A stretch of DNA of 64,000 nt from Gammaproteobacteria bacterium (GTDB taxonomy: Bacteria; Pseudomonadota; Gammaproteobacteria; Pseudomonadales; Azotimanducaceae): NCBI GenBank assembly GCA_009839505.1, contig VXPO01000016.1, positions 19,042 through 83,041 of the forward strand. The letters run 5' to 3'. The notes under the pieces are model-generated. The model searched no databases and was not told where the DNA came from. It worked only from the letters and a program-made list of their open reading frames with translations. Shown here piece after piece: positions 35,319 to 44,952 of the stretch (positions within the stretch are counted from its first letter, which is position 1; each line of letters starts with the position of its first letter). A program made the position numbers and the translations under genes.

Positions 35319-36112
35319 TGCCCCTGTTCCTCGTGCTCGCCGCGGTGGTGACCGTGGACACGGGCGGCATCGCCGTGCTGCCGTTGCCGGACGATGCCCT
35401 CGCCGCCCGCTACCAAGGCCAGGAAACCTTGACCGTGGGGGGCCATGCGATCGTCGGTGTGTCCCTGGACGCCGCCCCGGGTACGCAGGAAGTCGCCGTC
35501 CGTACCACGGAGGGCGAACGCACGATCACCTTCGAGGTCGTCGCCAAGGAGTACCCGGAGCAGCGCTTGACCATCGCCAACCGCCGCCAGGTCAATCCCC
35601 TGCCCGAAGATCTCGAACGAATTTCCCGGGAGAGCGAACTGCAACGCGCAGCCTATGCCCGCCGGACCCCACTGCGTCCCGACCTGCTGCCGTTCAAGCA
35701 GCCGGTCGAGGGAATCTACTCGAGTCCGTTCGGCCTGCGCCGATTCCTCAACGACCAGCCCCGCTCACCCCACTCCGGCCTCGACATCGCAGCGGACACC
35801 GGAACGCCTCTGTCGGCGCCGGCGCCGGGCACCATCGCGCTGACCGGGGACTTTTTCTTCTCCGGCAACGTCGTCTACATCGACCACGGTGGCGGTCTAG
35901 TGACCATGTACGGTCACCTGGACAGCATCGCGGTGGAAGCCGGCGACGAGGTCGACCGAGGCGACGTCATCGGTACGGTTGGCGCCACGGGTCGAGTCAC
36001 CGGACCACACCTCCACTGGACGGTGAGCATCCAAGGCGTGCGCGTGGACCCGGTCCTGGTGATGGAGGCGTTCGAACGCATCGGCGGCGTCGAAGAGCCT
36101 GACGGGGGCTAG
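35315..36112 (+). CDS. M23-family metalloendopeptidase (LytM type)
   Basis: About 265 residues from the ATG at 35315 or 35318, overlapping the xseA stop. A short signal peptide (MMPLFLVLAAVVTVDTGG) leads into a beta-rich N-terminal domain (about 20-120). The peptidase domain follows: HSGLDIAADTGTPLSAPAPG with the H-x3-D zinc motif, then YIDHGGGLVTMYGHLD and GPHLHWTVSIQG with the second H-x-H motif. All zinc ligands are present, so it should be an active murein endopeptidase in the periplasm. It may be coupled to xseA only by position. Confidence 0.9.
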   Translation: MMPLFLVLAAVVTVDTGGIAVLPLPDDALAARYQGQETLTVGGHAIVGVSLDAAPGTQEVAVRTTEGERTITFEVVAKEYPEQRLTIANRRQVNPLPEDLERISRESELQRAAYARRTPLRPDLLPFKQPVEGIYSSPFGLRRFLNDQPRSPHSGLDIAADTGTPLSAPAPGTIALTGDFFFSGNVVYIDHGGGLVTMYGHLDSIAVEAGDEVDRGDVIGTVGATGRVTGPHLHWTVSIQGVRVDPVLVMEAFERIGGVEEPDGG

Positions 36113-36114
36113 AG

Positions 36115-38778
36115 ATGCGCCGTGGGCTGCTCGTTGCGACCTTGTTGTCGGCGGGCCTGGCGAGCTGGCTACCCGTACAGGCGCAGACGACATACCTCGA
36201 GGAGGACTTCACGCTCGAGATCGTGACCGACGACGTGCCCTCCGCGCGGCAGATCGCCGAGGCGCCGGACGGGACGCTGTTCGTTGGTTCGTCTTCCGAC
36301 TGCCGTCGGCTCACGAGCGTATATGCGGTCGTGCCAAGCGACGACGGCGACGCGGAAGTGGTCGTCGTGGATGCTGGCCTCCGTTGCCCGAGCGGCGTTG
36401 CGCTGCACGGCGACGACCTCTATGTCGCAGCCCTCAACCGGGTGCTGCGCTATCGCAACATCATGAACGGGTTCCGGGACAACCCCGAACCCGAAGTCGT
36501 TACGGACGACCTGCCAAGCGACTTCTGGCACGGATGGAAGTACCTAGCGGTGGGACCGGACGACCACCTCTACGTTCCGGTGGGCGCCCCGTGCAACGTT
36601 TGCGAACGGCCGGACGACGAGCGTTTTTCTACCATCCTGCGCATGGACCCGGACAGCGGCGAGACCACCGTGTACGCCCACGGCGTGCGCAACTCCGTGG
36701 GCATGGCGTGGCACCCGGTCACCGGGGAACTGTGGTTCTCGGAGAACGGCCGCGATCACTCAGGCGATGATCTGCCCGCCGACGAGATCAACCGGGTCAC
36801 GACACCAGCCGGCCACTACGGGTTCCCCTACTTCCACCAGGATCATCGTCCGGGCGAGGACGTCGACTACCGTGATCCCCAATTCGGGGCCGGAAAGAGC
36901 GCTGACGACTACCTGCGCTCGGAACACCTGATCCAAGCCCACTCCGCCGCACTGGGTGTCGCTTTCTACGACGGCGACCAGTTCCCGTCGCACTACTGCG
37001 GTGCCCTGTTCATTGCCGAGCACGGTTCCTGGAACCGGTACGACGCCGGCAAGGCCGGCTATCGCGTGAGCGTTCTGCGTTTCGCCAATGCCGATTCTCC
37101 GTCGGGCGCCAGCGCGGTCTATCAACGATTCATCGAGTGGCAGGTGCAGAACACCAACCAGCCCCACACGGGACGTCCCAATGACGTCGTGGTCTCGCGA
37201 GACGGCAGTTTGCTGATCGCGGATGATGACGAAGGCCGAATCTACCGGGTGCGCTACGCCCCTGACGTCGACCCGACCATCACCGGCTGTGCCGATACCG
37301 CACACATATCGACCTTCGCACCCGCGAACCACGCGACCCGCGAAGGTTTCGCGCGTGTCGTCAATGCCGGCGAATCCACGGCGACGGTGCGTATGGACGC
37401 GTTCGATTCGAGGGGGCAGCGCCGGGGACCGGTGACGCTCGACGTGGAACCCGGCCAAGCCGCCCATTTCAACTCGACGGACCTCGAAGACGGCAACGCC
37501 AACAAGGGCCTCTCCGGTTCAATCGGCAGCGGCAGCGAGGACTGGCGGATCGAACTGCGCGGCGATGGTGTCCATGTCCTGAGCTACATGCGCACCGACG
37601 ACGGTTTCGTCACCAGCCTCCACGATGTGGCGCCACTCTCCGAACCCGTCGCGGTCGTCCGCCACGAGGACGGCACGAGGACGCTGGAGCACCGCTACGA
37701 CGTGGCCATCTTCAATCCCGGCCGCAACATCAACCAGGTGAGCTCGCTGCGTCTCGTCAATCCCGGCCACGACCCCGCGCATTTGACGATCTCGGGCACC
37801 GACGATCGCGGCGTCCCGGGCGACGCGACGGCGTCGCTGATCTTGGAGGGGGGCGCTTCCCGTTCCGTCTCGGCCGCCGACCTAGAGTCCGGCGCCGTAC
37901 TAGTCGACGGCGACGGACTCGGCACGGGCACGGGCAAATGGCGCCTCAGCGTAACGTCGGACCGCCCGGTCCTAGTGGCAAGCCTACTCGCCAGCCCGAC
38001 AGGACACCTGACCAACCTTTCCACGGTGCCGGACAACAAGGCGACCGGGGGGATGTCGACAACGCACACCGTGCCGCTGTTCCCGCCCCACGGCGATGTC
38101 AACGACCGCCAAGGTTTCGTGCGCATCATCAATCGGGGTGATGTCGCCGGGTCCGTCGAGATCACCGCCCAGGACGCCACGGAGCGCAACTTCCCGACGC
38201 TAGCGCTCGCACTGGAAGCCAATCAGGCCGTGCATTTCAACTCGCAACACCTCGAGACCGGCGACACCGACAAGGGCTGGAACGAAGGCATCCGCGACGG
38301 CGAGGGGGACTGGCGCCTGACATTGACCAGCGACCTTGACCTCGACGTTCTCGCCTACATCCGCCGAACCAGCGACGGGTTCCTCACCAGCATGCACGAC
38401 TTCGTCCGGCGTACCGGGACGGATACCTACGAGGTCGCGTTCTTCAATCCAGGCAGGAACACCAACCAGGTGAGCCGACTCCATCTACTCAACACCGGCG
38501 GGCAGGATGCTTCGGTGACCATCACGGGAGTCGACGACAAGGGCGTGCCGTCGATGGGCAGCGTGGAACTCACCGTCCCCGCCGGTGCAGTACGGGCGTT
38601 CTCGTCGCAGGAATTGGAGGCCGGTGGCGACGACTTCATGGGCGAACTCGGCACCGGGAGCGGCAAGTGGCGACTGACGGTCACCTCGGAGCAGCCGTTG
38701 CGGGTGATGAGCCTGCTCGAGAACCAGGGCACCGGCCATCTAACGAACCTGTCGACCGTGTCGGCAAACCAACCGTAG
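36115..38778 (+). CDS. Secreted sugar-dehydrogenase-like propeller with four C-terminal repeat domains
   Basis: 887 residues with a signal peptide (RRGLLVATLLSAGLASWLPVQA). Residues about 25-390 form a six-bladed propeller of the soluble PQQ-dependent glucose/sorbosone dehydrogenase family (VYAHGVRNSVGMAWHP, LWFSENGRDHSGDDLPADEIN, and RNDVVVSRDGSLLIADDDEGRIYRV-type blades). Residues about 398-887 contain alternating homologous units A (398-515), B (529-640), A' (654-760) and B' (773-885). A units carry HFNS-x-x-LE; B units carry FNPGRN-x-NQVS and GHLTNLSTV. The repeats are probably beta-sandwich adhesion or surface modules. The start lies 2 bp after the M23 stop. Confidence 0.83.
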   Translation: MRRGLLVATLLSAGLASWLPVQAQTTYLEEDFTLEIVTDDVPSARQIAEAPDGTLFVGSSSDCRRLTSVYAVVPSDDGDAEVVVVDAGLRCPSGVALHGDDLYVAALNRVLRYRNIMNGFRDNPEPEVVTDDLPSDFWHGWKYLAVGPDDHLYVPVGAPCNVCERPDDERFSTILRMDPDSGETTVYAHGVRNSVGMAWHPVTGELWFSENGRDHSGDDLPADEINRVTTPAGHYGFPYFHQDHRPGEDVDYRDPQFGAGKSADDYLRSEHLIQAHSAALGVAFYDGDQFPSHYCGALFIAEHGSWNRYDAGKAGYRVSVLRFANADSPSGASAVYQRFIEWQVQNTNQPHTGRPNDVVVSRDGSLLIADDDEGRIYRVRYAPDVDPTITGCADTAHISTFAPANHATREGFARVVNAGESTATVRMDAFDSRGQRRGPVTLDVEPGQAAHFNSTDLEDGNANKGLSGSIGSGSEDWRIELRGDGVHVLSYMRTDDGFVTSLHDVAPLSEPVAVVRHEDGTRTLEHRYDVAIFNPGRNINQVSSLRLVNPGHDPAHLTISGTDDRGVPGDATASLILEGGASRSVSAADLESGAVLVDGDGLGTGTGKWRLSVTSDRPVLVASLLASPTGHLTNLSTVPDNKATGGMSTTHTVPLFPPHGDVNDRQGFVRIINRGDVAGSVEITAQDATERNFPTLALALEANQAVHFNSQHLETGDTDKGWNEGIRDGEGDWRLTLTSDLDLDVLAYIRRTSDGFLTSMHDFVRRTGTDTYEVAFFNPGRNTNQVSRLHLLNTGGQDASVTITGVDDKGVPSMGSVELTVPAGAVRAFSSQELEAGGDDFMGELGTGSGKWRLTVTSEQPLRVMSLLENQGTGHLTNLSTVSANQP

Positions 38779-38859
38779 CGCCCCAAAGCCGTCCACTTGC
38801 CCCCGCGGGCGTCGATTGCTACTTTCGCCACCGAACTCCCACCTCCCCTGCCGACCTTC

Positions 38860-40587
38860 ATGGGATTCCACTACACGATTGCGATCATCGGTGGCGGTGC
38901 CACCGGGGTCTGCCTGGCGAACAAGATCGTCGAGGCGCTGCCCATCGGCCTGAGCACGGCCTCGGTATCCATCGTGCTGTTCGACGCTCGCGGCTGCAAC
39001 GGCGGCACCGCCTACGCCCCCGACGTTCCGAGCAACCTCATGAATACCACCTGCGGCGCCGTTGATCGGGCGTTCGGAGGCGAGTTCGGAATCCTCGCCT
39101 GGGCACGGGCCAATCCCGCGAAGTGGCAACCCTACACCGAGGCTTCGGAACTCCGTGCAGGCACCTACTTGCCGCGCCCGGTTGTCGGCTTGTACCTGGC
39201 CGACCTCATCGAACACGCCAGACGCAAGGCCGCTGCTCGCGGAATGCAGCTTGAGACGATCACGGACGAGGTCGTCGGTGTCTCGCCGCCGAATCTTGCC
39301 GTCGACGACTACGTGCTGCGGACGAAATCAGGCGAGTCCTTCACAGCGCGATACGTCTACCTCGCGCTCGGTCATCTGACCCGGCAGAAGACCGAGGACT
39401 ATCAACGCCATGAGCGCTACTACCACGACCCCTATCCCATCGCGCGACTGACAAGGGAGATCCCCAAGGAGTCCACGGTAGGCGTGATCGGCACGCGCTT
39501 GAGCGCGATCGACGTCGTCCTCGGCCTAGTCGCCGGAGGCCATCGGGGGAAGATCCACTGCGTTTCACGCGCTGGCCGGTTGCCCGCCGTCCGCGGCGAT
39601 CAGGGCCGATACGAGTTCATGCACCTCGAGCGCGACAAACTGGCGAAACAGCTGGTCCATGCGAAAGCCAAGCTGCGTCTGGCGGATGTCGCGGCGATGC
39701 TCGGCACCGAGATCGCGCTCGCCGAGGGACGACCCATTGCCTTGGACGACATCAAGCGCGAGTACGTGCCGGCCGTGGACTACTACGAACGCGAGATCGC
39801 CTTGGCCAAGGGCAAGGCAAGGCCGTGGCAGACCGTGCTGTACGCAACGAACCGCAATATCGATCTCTTGTGGCATCACCTCGAGGAGGACGACAAGCAA
39901 ATCCTGATGTCAGAGTGGCTGAACGACTGGCTCACCTACCGTGCTTCGATCCCTAGCGAGAACGCGGAACGAGTGCTGGCCCTGTTGAAGACCGGCCAGG
40001 TAGCGGTCACGGGGGGTGTCACGGGGTTCGAGTTCGATGCCCAGAGCGATACCTTCAAGGCGAACTTCGGCGAGGGTTGCTGCCACGGCTTCCAGTACCT
40101 GGTCGCCGCGACGGGATCTGCCAGCCGCATCGAGGACGCGGACAGCCCGCTCATGCGCGATCTTCTGGCAAGCGGGCTGGTGGTGCCACACCGCTTCGGA
40201 GGCGTCGACTGCGTATTCGAGACCGGGCAGGTGGTATCCAGACCGGGTGTCGCCAACGGCGAGTCGCGGATGTTCGCATTGGGCCCGCTCACGAGCGGCG
40301 CGTATTTCTTCACCACGGCGCTGGAGATCGTCGAGCGGCAGGCGGCGCAGCGAACCCGGGACCTGGCATTCATGCTGGGCGACGAGTGGCTGGAGCTACC
40401 GGAAACGGATGCCTGGGTCGATGCTCAGCAGGGCGAGACGGCGGGTGCGGATCGCGTCGAGACCGTGCACCATGAGGAAGGGCCCGATCTTCTTGAGCGA
40501 GCCGTCCTTGGCGATCAAGTGGCTCGGATCGACTTCGAGCAACTACACCTGTTGAACGACCAGATCGATCGCGCCGGCAAGCTCTGA
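38860..40587 (+). CDS. FAD/NAD(P)-binding protein (NAD_binding_9 type)
   Basis: 575 residues from the ATG at 38860, right before the Rossmann motif; a TTG at 38797 would add 21 poor residues. The N-terminal dinucleotide fold is AIIGGGATGVCLANKI (residues about 8-23), followed by FDARGCNGGTAYAP typical of the FAD-NAD(P)-binding family 9. A second nucleotide fold begins at TVGVIGTRLSAIDVVLGL. The DYYEREIALAKGKARPW region and LVAATGSASRIED are consistent with the family, whose members are poorly characterised. The first cofactor is probably FAD. It does not resemble siderophore hydroxylases in its C-terminal part. Confidence 0.8.
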   Translation: MGFHYTIAIIGGGATGVCLANKIVEALPIGLSTASVSIVLFDARGCNGGTAYAPDVPSNLMNTTCGAVDRAFGGEFGILAWARANPAKWQPYTEASELRAGTYLPRPVVGLYLADLIEHARRKAAARGMQLETITDEVVGVSPPNLAVDDYVLRTKSGESFTARYVYLALGHLTRQKTEDYQRHERYYHDPYPIARLTREIPKESTVGVIGTRLSAIDVVLGLVAGGHRGKIHCVSRAGRLPAVRGDQGRYEFMHLERDKLAKQLVHAKAKLRLADVAAMLGTEIALAEGRPIALDDIKREYVPAVDYYEREIALAKGKARPWQTVLYATNRNIDLLWHHLEEDDKQILMSEWLNDWLTYRASIPSENAERVLALLKTGQVAVTGGVTGFEFDAQSDTFKANFGEGCCHGFQYLVAATGSASRIEDADSPLMRDLLASGLVVPHRFGGVDCVFETGQVVSRPGVANGESRMFALGPLTSGAYFFTTALEIVERQAAQRTRDLAFMLGDEWLELPETDAWVDAQQGETAGADRVETVHHEEGPDLLERAVLGDQVARIDFEQLHLLNDQIDRAGKL

Positions 40588-40637
40588 ACCGGCCGTAGCG
40601 CCCCGAAGCCGCCCCCGACGCTCAAAAGAGGACTTGG

Positions 40638-40822
40638 GGGGACTTGGGGGACATCCACCCTGAGGGGATCTTGAGGGGATCTTGGGACATCCACCCTGAG
40701 GGGATCTTGGGACATCCACCCTGACGCCCCAGGGTGGATGTCCCTTTCTTCCCGTAGGGTGGATGTCCCTTTCTTCCCGTAGGGTGGATGTCCCTTTTTC
40801 CCCGTAGGGTGGATGTCCCTTG
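40638..40822. repeat. Repeat array 3 (GGTGGATGTCC family)
   Basis: Three cores reading GGGACATCCACCCTGA, separated by GGGGATCTTG units (40648-40723), meet four cores in the opposite orientation reading AGGGTGGATGTCCCTT at about 27-bp spacing (40729-40821; linker TCTTCCCGT). Together they form a large inverted repeat between two convergent genes, the FAD-binding protein and the esterase. The linkers are more uniform within each orientation than between them, suggesting local tandem duplication. Confidence 0.92.
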
Positions 40823-40855
40823 TTACCTCCTCTGAACAGGCCGTGGGGCCGATGC

Positions 40856-42139
40856 TCAACGACCGGTCCCGGGCGAGTTCCTCCGTGTGCCTTTCGTCGA
40901 ATAGTCGATAACGGTCTTGACTCGGCTCGTCGCCGCACCCTCGAAGGTGTTGCCTGAGACGATCGCCCAGGTGCTCATTTCACCCGTCCATACCTTGTCG
41001 TCGTCCGCGTCCTTGTTGGCGGCCTTGTCGTCGTCCTTGTCCTCGTCGTCGACGGTCCCATCCCACGGCGACTTGGGCTCGACGTACTCATAGGTCAGTA
41101 TTCCGTCTTCGAAGCCCACGCTCGTGACGCGGATCTCGCCGTCCTTCTCGTCGTTCAGCGAGGCGACGAGTTCGCCGTTCTCCGCCGAAACGGTCAACAC
41201 GCTGCGGCGTTCTTGGCCGACCATGTTCGTCACGACATCCCACACACCGACCACGTCGTCGAGCACCGGCGCATCGCCTGCACCCTTCACCCCCGGATAG
41301 TCGCGCCAGAGCCAGCGCAGCGTGTTGGGAAAGATCGCGCCGCCGTGAAGCAGGTTGTGTCCGCCTGAGCCCATTTCGATGCGATGGTCGTAGCGGGCGA
41401 ACTGCAGCGCCGAGCCCATGGCGAGATTCGCCAGCGTCCAGCTTCCTTCCGTGAGGTTGATATCGTTCATACCACCCTGGATGAACACGCGGATCGGTTT
41501 CGTGTTCTCACGGGTCCTGCGAATGAGATACGGATACTCGGAACCGCCGCGGAGCCGCGTGTAGCTGCCGACGTGGCTGACGACCTTGCTGAAGGCATCG
41601 GGGCGTTCCCAGGCGGCGGTAAAGGCGGCAAGCCCGCCATCGCTCATGCCGCAGATGGCCCGTCCTGCCGCGTCGTCGACCAGGTTATACGTCTTGCCGA
41701 CCTCGGGGAGGATTTCCTCGAGCAGGAAACGCGCATAGGTGTCGTCGAGCGGAACGTATTGCGCCGCGCGTTGGTCCCGGGGTTCGTCGGGCTGGCCCGG
41801 GTTGATGAAGACGCCGATGGTCAGGGGCATTTCGCCCTTGTGAATGAGGTTGTCGAAGACGGTCGGTGCCCGCACCGGTCCTTCGAGACTGACGTAGCCC
41901 TGGCCGTCCTGGAACACCATCACCGCCGCGGACTCGGCGTCGTTGTACTGGGCCGGCACGTAGATCCAGTACTCGTGTGTCGCGCCGGGATAGATCCGAC
42001 TGTCGTCCCAGATGTGTTTCGTCACGGTGCCCTGGGGAACACCTTCCTGCGGATGTGAATCAACGCCCAGCATGTAGTCGGCTCCCTCTGCTTCCGGCAC
42101 AAGGACCAGGGGCAACACCAAGATCGCGAAAGCCCGCAT
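40856..42139 (-). CDS. Secreted alpha/beta-hydrolase (putative esterase, Fes/IroE-like)
   Basis: 427 residues with a signal peptide (RAFAILVLPLVLVPEAEGA). The esterase domain (about 40-300) contains YWIYVPAQYNDAESAAVMVFQDGQGY, LLEEILPEVGKTYNL and the nucleophile elbow ICGMSDGGLAAF (serine about residue 172). A histidine late in the domain is seen in GSGGHNLLHGG. The C-terminal 120 residues are a beta-rich domain with an Asp/Lys-rich insertion (DEDKDDDKAANKDADDDK) and no catalytic signature. The fold is that of the enterochelin-esterase-like family, whose members act on many carbohydrate or siderophore esters. Confidence 0.82.
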   Translation of the reverse strand: MRAFAILVLPLVLVPEAEGADYMLGVDSHPQEGVPQGTVTKHIWDDSRIYPGATHEYWIYVPAQYNDAESAAVMVFQDGQGYVSLEGPVRAPTVFDNLIHKGEMPLTIGVFINPGQPDEPRDQRAAQYVPLDDTYARFLLEEILPEVGKTYNLVDDAAGRAICGMSDGGLAAFTAAWERPDAFSKVVSHVGSYTRLRGGSEYPYLIRRTRENTKPIRVFIQGGMNDINLTEGSWTLANLAMGSALQFARYDHRIEMGSGGHNLLHGGAIFPNTLRWLWRDYPGVKGAGDAPVLDDVVGVWDVVTNMVGQERRSVLTVSAENGELVASLNDEKDGEIRVTSVGFEDGILTYEYVEPKSPWDGTVDDEDKDDDKAANKDADDDKVWTGEMSTWAIVSGNTFEGAATSRVKTVIDYSTKGTRRNSPGTGR

Positions 42140-42343
42140 CTATCCCCCCGTCCTTCTCTTGTCGAACCTATTGTCGAACGAAACTGCCTTGTCGCATGAA
42201 ACTGCCGTACAACATCCGGCGCTCGAACCGGGCCATGTTAACTTCACCCGGACCCTGCCCGCATTTCCTCGAAGTCGCCGGCGTGCCGATTTGATCGCGA
42301 GTGGAAATTCCGCCACCATGACATCGGGATTTCGGGAGCCTTT

Positions 42344-43243
42344 ATGAACGAGCAAGACAAATACCTCTTTGATCTGCGCGGCTACCTCGTCGTCAAGAAC
42401 GCGCTGTCTGAAGACCAGGTGAGCGATCTATCCGATCGACTGGAACAGCATCGCTCGGACAACAAGCGGGTGTTCGGGTCGGACCGGACGCGGTATCCCG
42501 AGGGGGCCCGTTCCTCGTGGTCGGCATCGTCGCTGCTCGAGTGGGGCGGTAGCTATGTCGACCTGATCGACCTGCCAAGCATCGCGCCCTACCTGGAGGC
42601 TCTGCTCGGTCCCGACCACAGGCTGGATCACGACTACATAAAGATCGACAACGCCGCCAATTCCCACAAGCTCTACCTCCACGGTGGAGGCCAAGGCGCC
42701 GGCGGCGCGACGGATCTCGTCGGTCCGACCGACGGCGGGCAGTGCTACTACCGCTACAACAACGGCAAGTTCTACAACGGCCTCGTTGCGGTTGGATTCG
42801 AACTGGACACCGTTCCCCCGGGTCACGGGGGATTCGCGTGCATCCCCGGCAGCCACAAGGTGAACTTCGAACTACCCCGGGACTGGAAGATCAGCGAGAC
42901 CCAGCAAGACGTTCCCCAATGCGTGGACCGGGTGGAAGCCGAGGCGGGGGATGCAATCATCTTCACCGAGGCCTGCGCTCACGGCACGGTACCCTGGCAG
43001 GGCGATGGCGAACGGCGCACCATCTTCTACAAGTACTGCCCGCACGCCGTGGCCTGGAGCCCCTGCTACTACAACGCCGATCGCTACGGGGAACTCAGCG
43101 ACCGGCAACGCGCCATGCTGATGCCGCCGAGCGCTTTTGGCGGCCCCAACGAGTACAGCCGCAAGATCTGGGAGCGGGTGCAGGCGGACCACGCTGAACT
43201 GGAGAGGCTGCGCGAAGAGCTGGCGGCGGCGAAAGAGGCCTAG
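42344..43243 (+). CDS. Phytanoyl-CoA dioxygenase family protein (PhyH)
   Basis: 299 residues, an Fe(II)/2-oxoglutarate oxygenase-like protein. The N-terminal FDLRGYLVVKNALSEDQVSDLSDRLEQHR is typical of PhyH. The core contains LYLHGGGQG, then GFELDTVPPGHGGFACIPGSHKVNFELP with the jelly-roll IPGSHK hallmark, and DAIIFTEACAHGTVPWQGDGERRTIFYKYCPH carrying the distal histidine and the 2-oxoglutarate arginine. The substrate is unknown. It is followed by a convergent sulfatase gene; such PhyH and sulfatase pairs are common in marine bacteria. The start has weak upstream signals. Confidence 0.87.
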   Translation: MNEQDKYLFDLRGYLVVKNALSEDQVSDLSDRLEQHRSDNKRVFGSDRTRYPEGARSSWSASSLLEWGGSYVDLIDLPSIAPYLEALLGPDHRLDHDYIKIDNAANSHKLYLHGGGQGAGGATDLVGPTDGGQCYYRYNNGKFYNGLVAVGFELDTVPPGHGGFACIPGSHKVNFELPRDWKISETQQDVPQCVDRVEAEAGDAIIFTEACAHGTVPWQGDGERRTIFYKYCPHAVAWSPCYYNADRYGELSDRQRAMLMPPSAFGGPNEYSRKIWERVQADHAELERLREELAAAKEA

Positions 43244-43247
43244 AGGC

Positions 43248-44702
43248 CTAAACGTAGGGACTTACGGGTTCCGGGAAATTCGATCGCACCCACTTCCACT
43301 GAAACATGTCGTTGGTGGCGTCGTTCCAGCCGAGTAGCCGCGCCTTCATGTCGTTGACGACATCGGCCCGTCCCGGGTCGTCGATGAGGTTGTTCATCTC
43401 GGCCGGGTCCGACTTCAGGTCGTAGAGTTCGTCGAGGTCGTGGGGTGTGTAAACGTACTTCCAACGAACGGTCCGGACCATCCGCTGGGTGCTGTAGCCC
43501 CAGACCTCGCCATGGCTCTCGCAATAGACGCTGTCCGGCCAGTCGGCCGGCGTCTCGCCACCAACGAGGGGCACCAGGCTGCGTGCGTCCAGATTGTCCG
43601 GGACGTCGCCCCCGCCCCACTCGACGAAGGTGGGCATGAGATCCATCAGACGAACAAACTCCGGTACGAGACGAGGTTCGACACCGGGAACCTTCGCCAG
43701 CAACGGAATGCGGAAGATCTCGTCGTACATGGTGCCGGACTTCTCGAAGTGCTTGTGACTGCCCGTCGCGTCGCCATGGTCGGTTGAGAACAGGAAGATC
43801 GTGTTGTCCTCGATGCCGCATTCACGGATCGCATCCCGCACCCGCCCGACGCAGTCGTCGATCAAAGTGACATCACCGTAGTACTTGGCGACCACCTGCT
43901 GCCACCAGGGCCAGTCCTTGTCCTCCAAGTGCCATTCCCGGTGTTTGCGCAGGTGTGCAGCGGGTTTGCCCTCGAAGGTCTCATCGAAATTCGGCCACGG
44001 CGGAATCGACGCCGGATCGTACATGGAGGCATAGGGTTCCGGGACGATATTGGGGAAATGGGGCGCGACCCCGTCGATGCGCAGGAAGAACGGCTTCTCG
44101 CCTGCCGCTCTCTCGCTCAGCATCTCGATCCCAACGTCGGTCAGACGCCAGGTCTTGCCCGCTTCCTTGGGATGGGGACTCGTGCCCGCGACCGCCATGT
44201 CCATTCCGGGAAACTTGATGATCGTCTCTTCACCCGGGACGGATCCCCTGGCCGAACGACCGTGCCGGTGCCGGTCGAAGCCGAATTCCATCGGCCCGAG
44301 ATCCTGGTGGACATGCCACTTGCCCGCATAGTCGAGCACGTAGCCGGCCGCCTTCAACCGCGTGCTGAACGTCGGCGTATCCGTCGCCAGCCCTCGACAC
44401 CAGGCGGGCGCGATATGGGTATTGATCATCACCCCGTGGTTGTGCGGATAGAGCCCGGACATCAGGGATGCACGCGACGGCGAACACACCGGGCTCACGG
44501 TGTACGCCTGGTCGAACCGTGTGCCCTCGTCGGCGAGTCTGTCTAGGTTCGGCGTCTGGCAGATCTCGTTCCCGTAGCAGCCCAACGCATCGCGCCGTAG
44601 CTGGTCGGTCATGAAGAGAACGATGTTCGGAGGCACGGTCAGCGCTCCTCGCGCCATAGAATCGGCACGGCTATTCCAGATTTGCTTGGTCGCCGTCGCC
44701 AT
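43248..44702 (-). CDS. Sulfatase family hydrolase 2 (Cys-type)
   Basis: 484 residues; an alternative start at ATG 44654 removes 16 non-family residues. Sulfatase family: NIVLFMTDQLRRDALGCYGNEIC, then the formylglycine motif C-S-P-S-R in SPVCSPSRASLMSGLYPH, a metal-site aspartate in FSTDHGDATGSHKHFEKSG (about 280) and C-terminal LDELYDLKSDPAEMNNL, which is typical of S1 sulfatases. No signal peptide is apparent in the chosen start. It differs from sulfatase 1 in this window (CIPAR motif) and so is not a recent duplicate. Divergent from the TonB receptor gene, 250 bp away, suggesting shared regulation. Confidence 0.9.
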   Translation of the reverse strand: MATATKQIWNSRADSMARGALTVPPNIVLFMTDQLRRDALGCYGNEICQTPNLDRLADEGTRFDQAYTVSPVCSPSRASLMSGLYPHNHGVMINTHIAPAWCRGLATDTPTFSTRLKAAGYVLDYAGKWHVHQDLGPMEFGFDRHRHGRSARGSVPGEETIIKFPGMDMAVAGTSPHPKEAGKTWRLTDVGIEMLSERAAGEKPFFLRIDGVAPHFPNIVPEPYASMYDPASIPPWPNFDETFEGKPAAHLRKHREWHLEDKDWPWWQQVVAKYYGDVTLIDDCVGRVRDAIRECGIEDNTIFLFSTDHGDATGSHKHFEKSGTMYDEIFRIPLLAKVPGVEPRLVPEFVRLMDLMPTFVEWGGGDVPDNLDARSLVPLVGGETPADWPDSVYCESHGEVWGYSTQRMVRTVRWKYVYTPHDLDELYDLKSDPAEMNNLIDDPGRADVVNDMKARLLGWNDATNDMFQWKWVRSNFPEPVSPYV

Positions 44703-44952
44703 CTTACGGGATCGTATGAGCGGCCGCGTGTTGACCCGCAGGCGCTTGCCGTCCGTTTTGGGGGAACTGCGCCTGCGAGGACTACGTCGATACCTTGACG
44801 ACCAATACCCGCTGTTGTAACGCTGGCGTAGTCCATGCCACTAGCCGAACCGGCAGAGCGGGGTACCGGCTAGGGGCTGGCCGTACGTGAGAAAGAGGGG
44901 CTTGGCGTTCGTCCGAACCGGGAAGTACGAGACGAACCTATAGGAGACAGAC
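44703..44952. other. Intergenic region between divergent sulfatase and TonB receptor
   Basis: A 250-bp region expected to hold both promoters. TTGACG (44795-44800) followed 17 bp later by TAACGC is a weak candidate for the receptor gene. A TAGGAG ribosome-binding site lies 7 bp before its ATG. No clear operator palindrome and no gene are seen. Confidence 0.4.

Noticed and set aside
40638-40822. CRISPR array
   Set aside because: The cores are short, occur in both orientations and have linkers that are repeated rather than unique; there are no cas genes.
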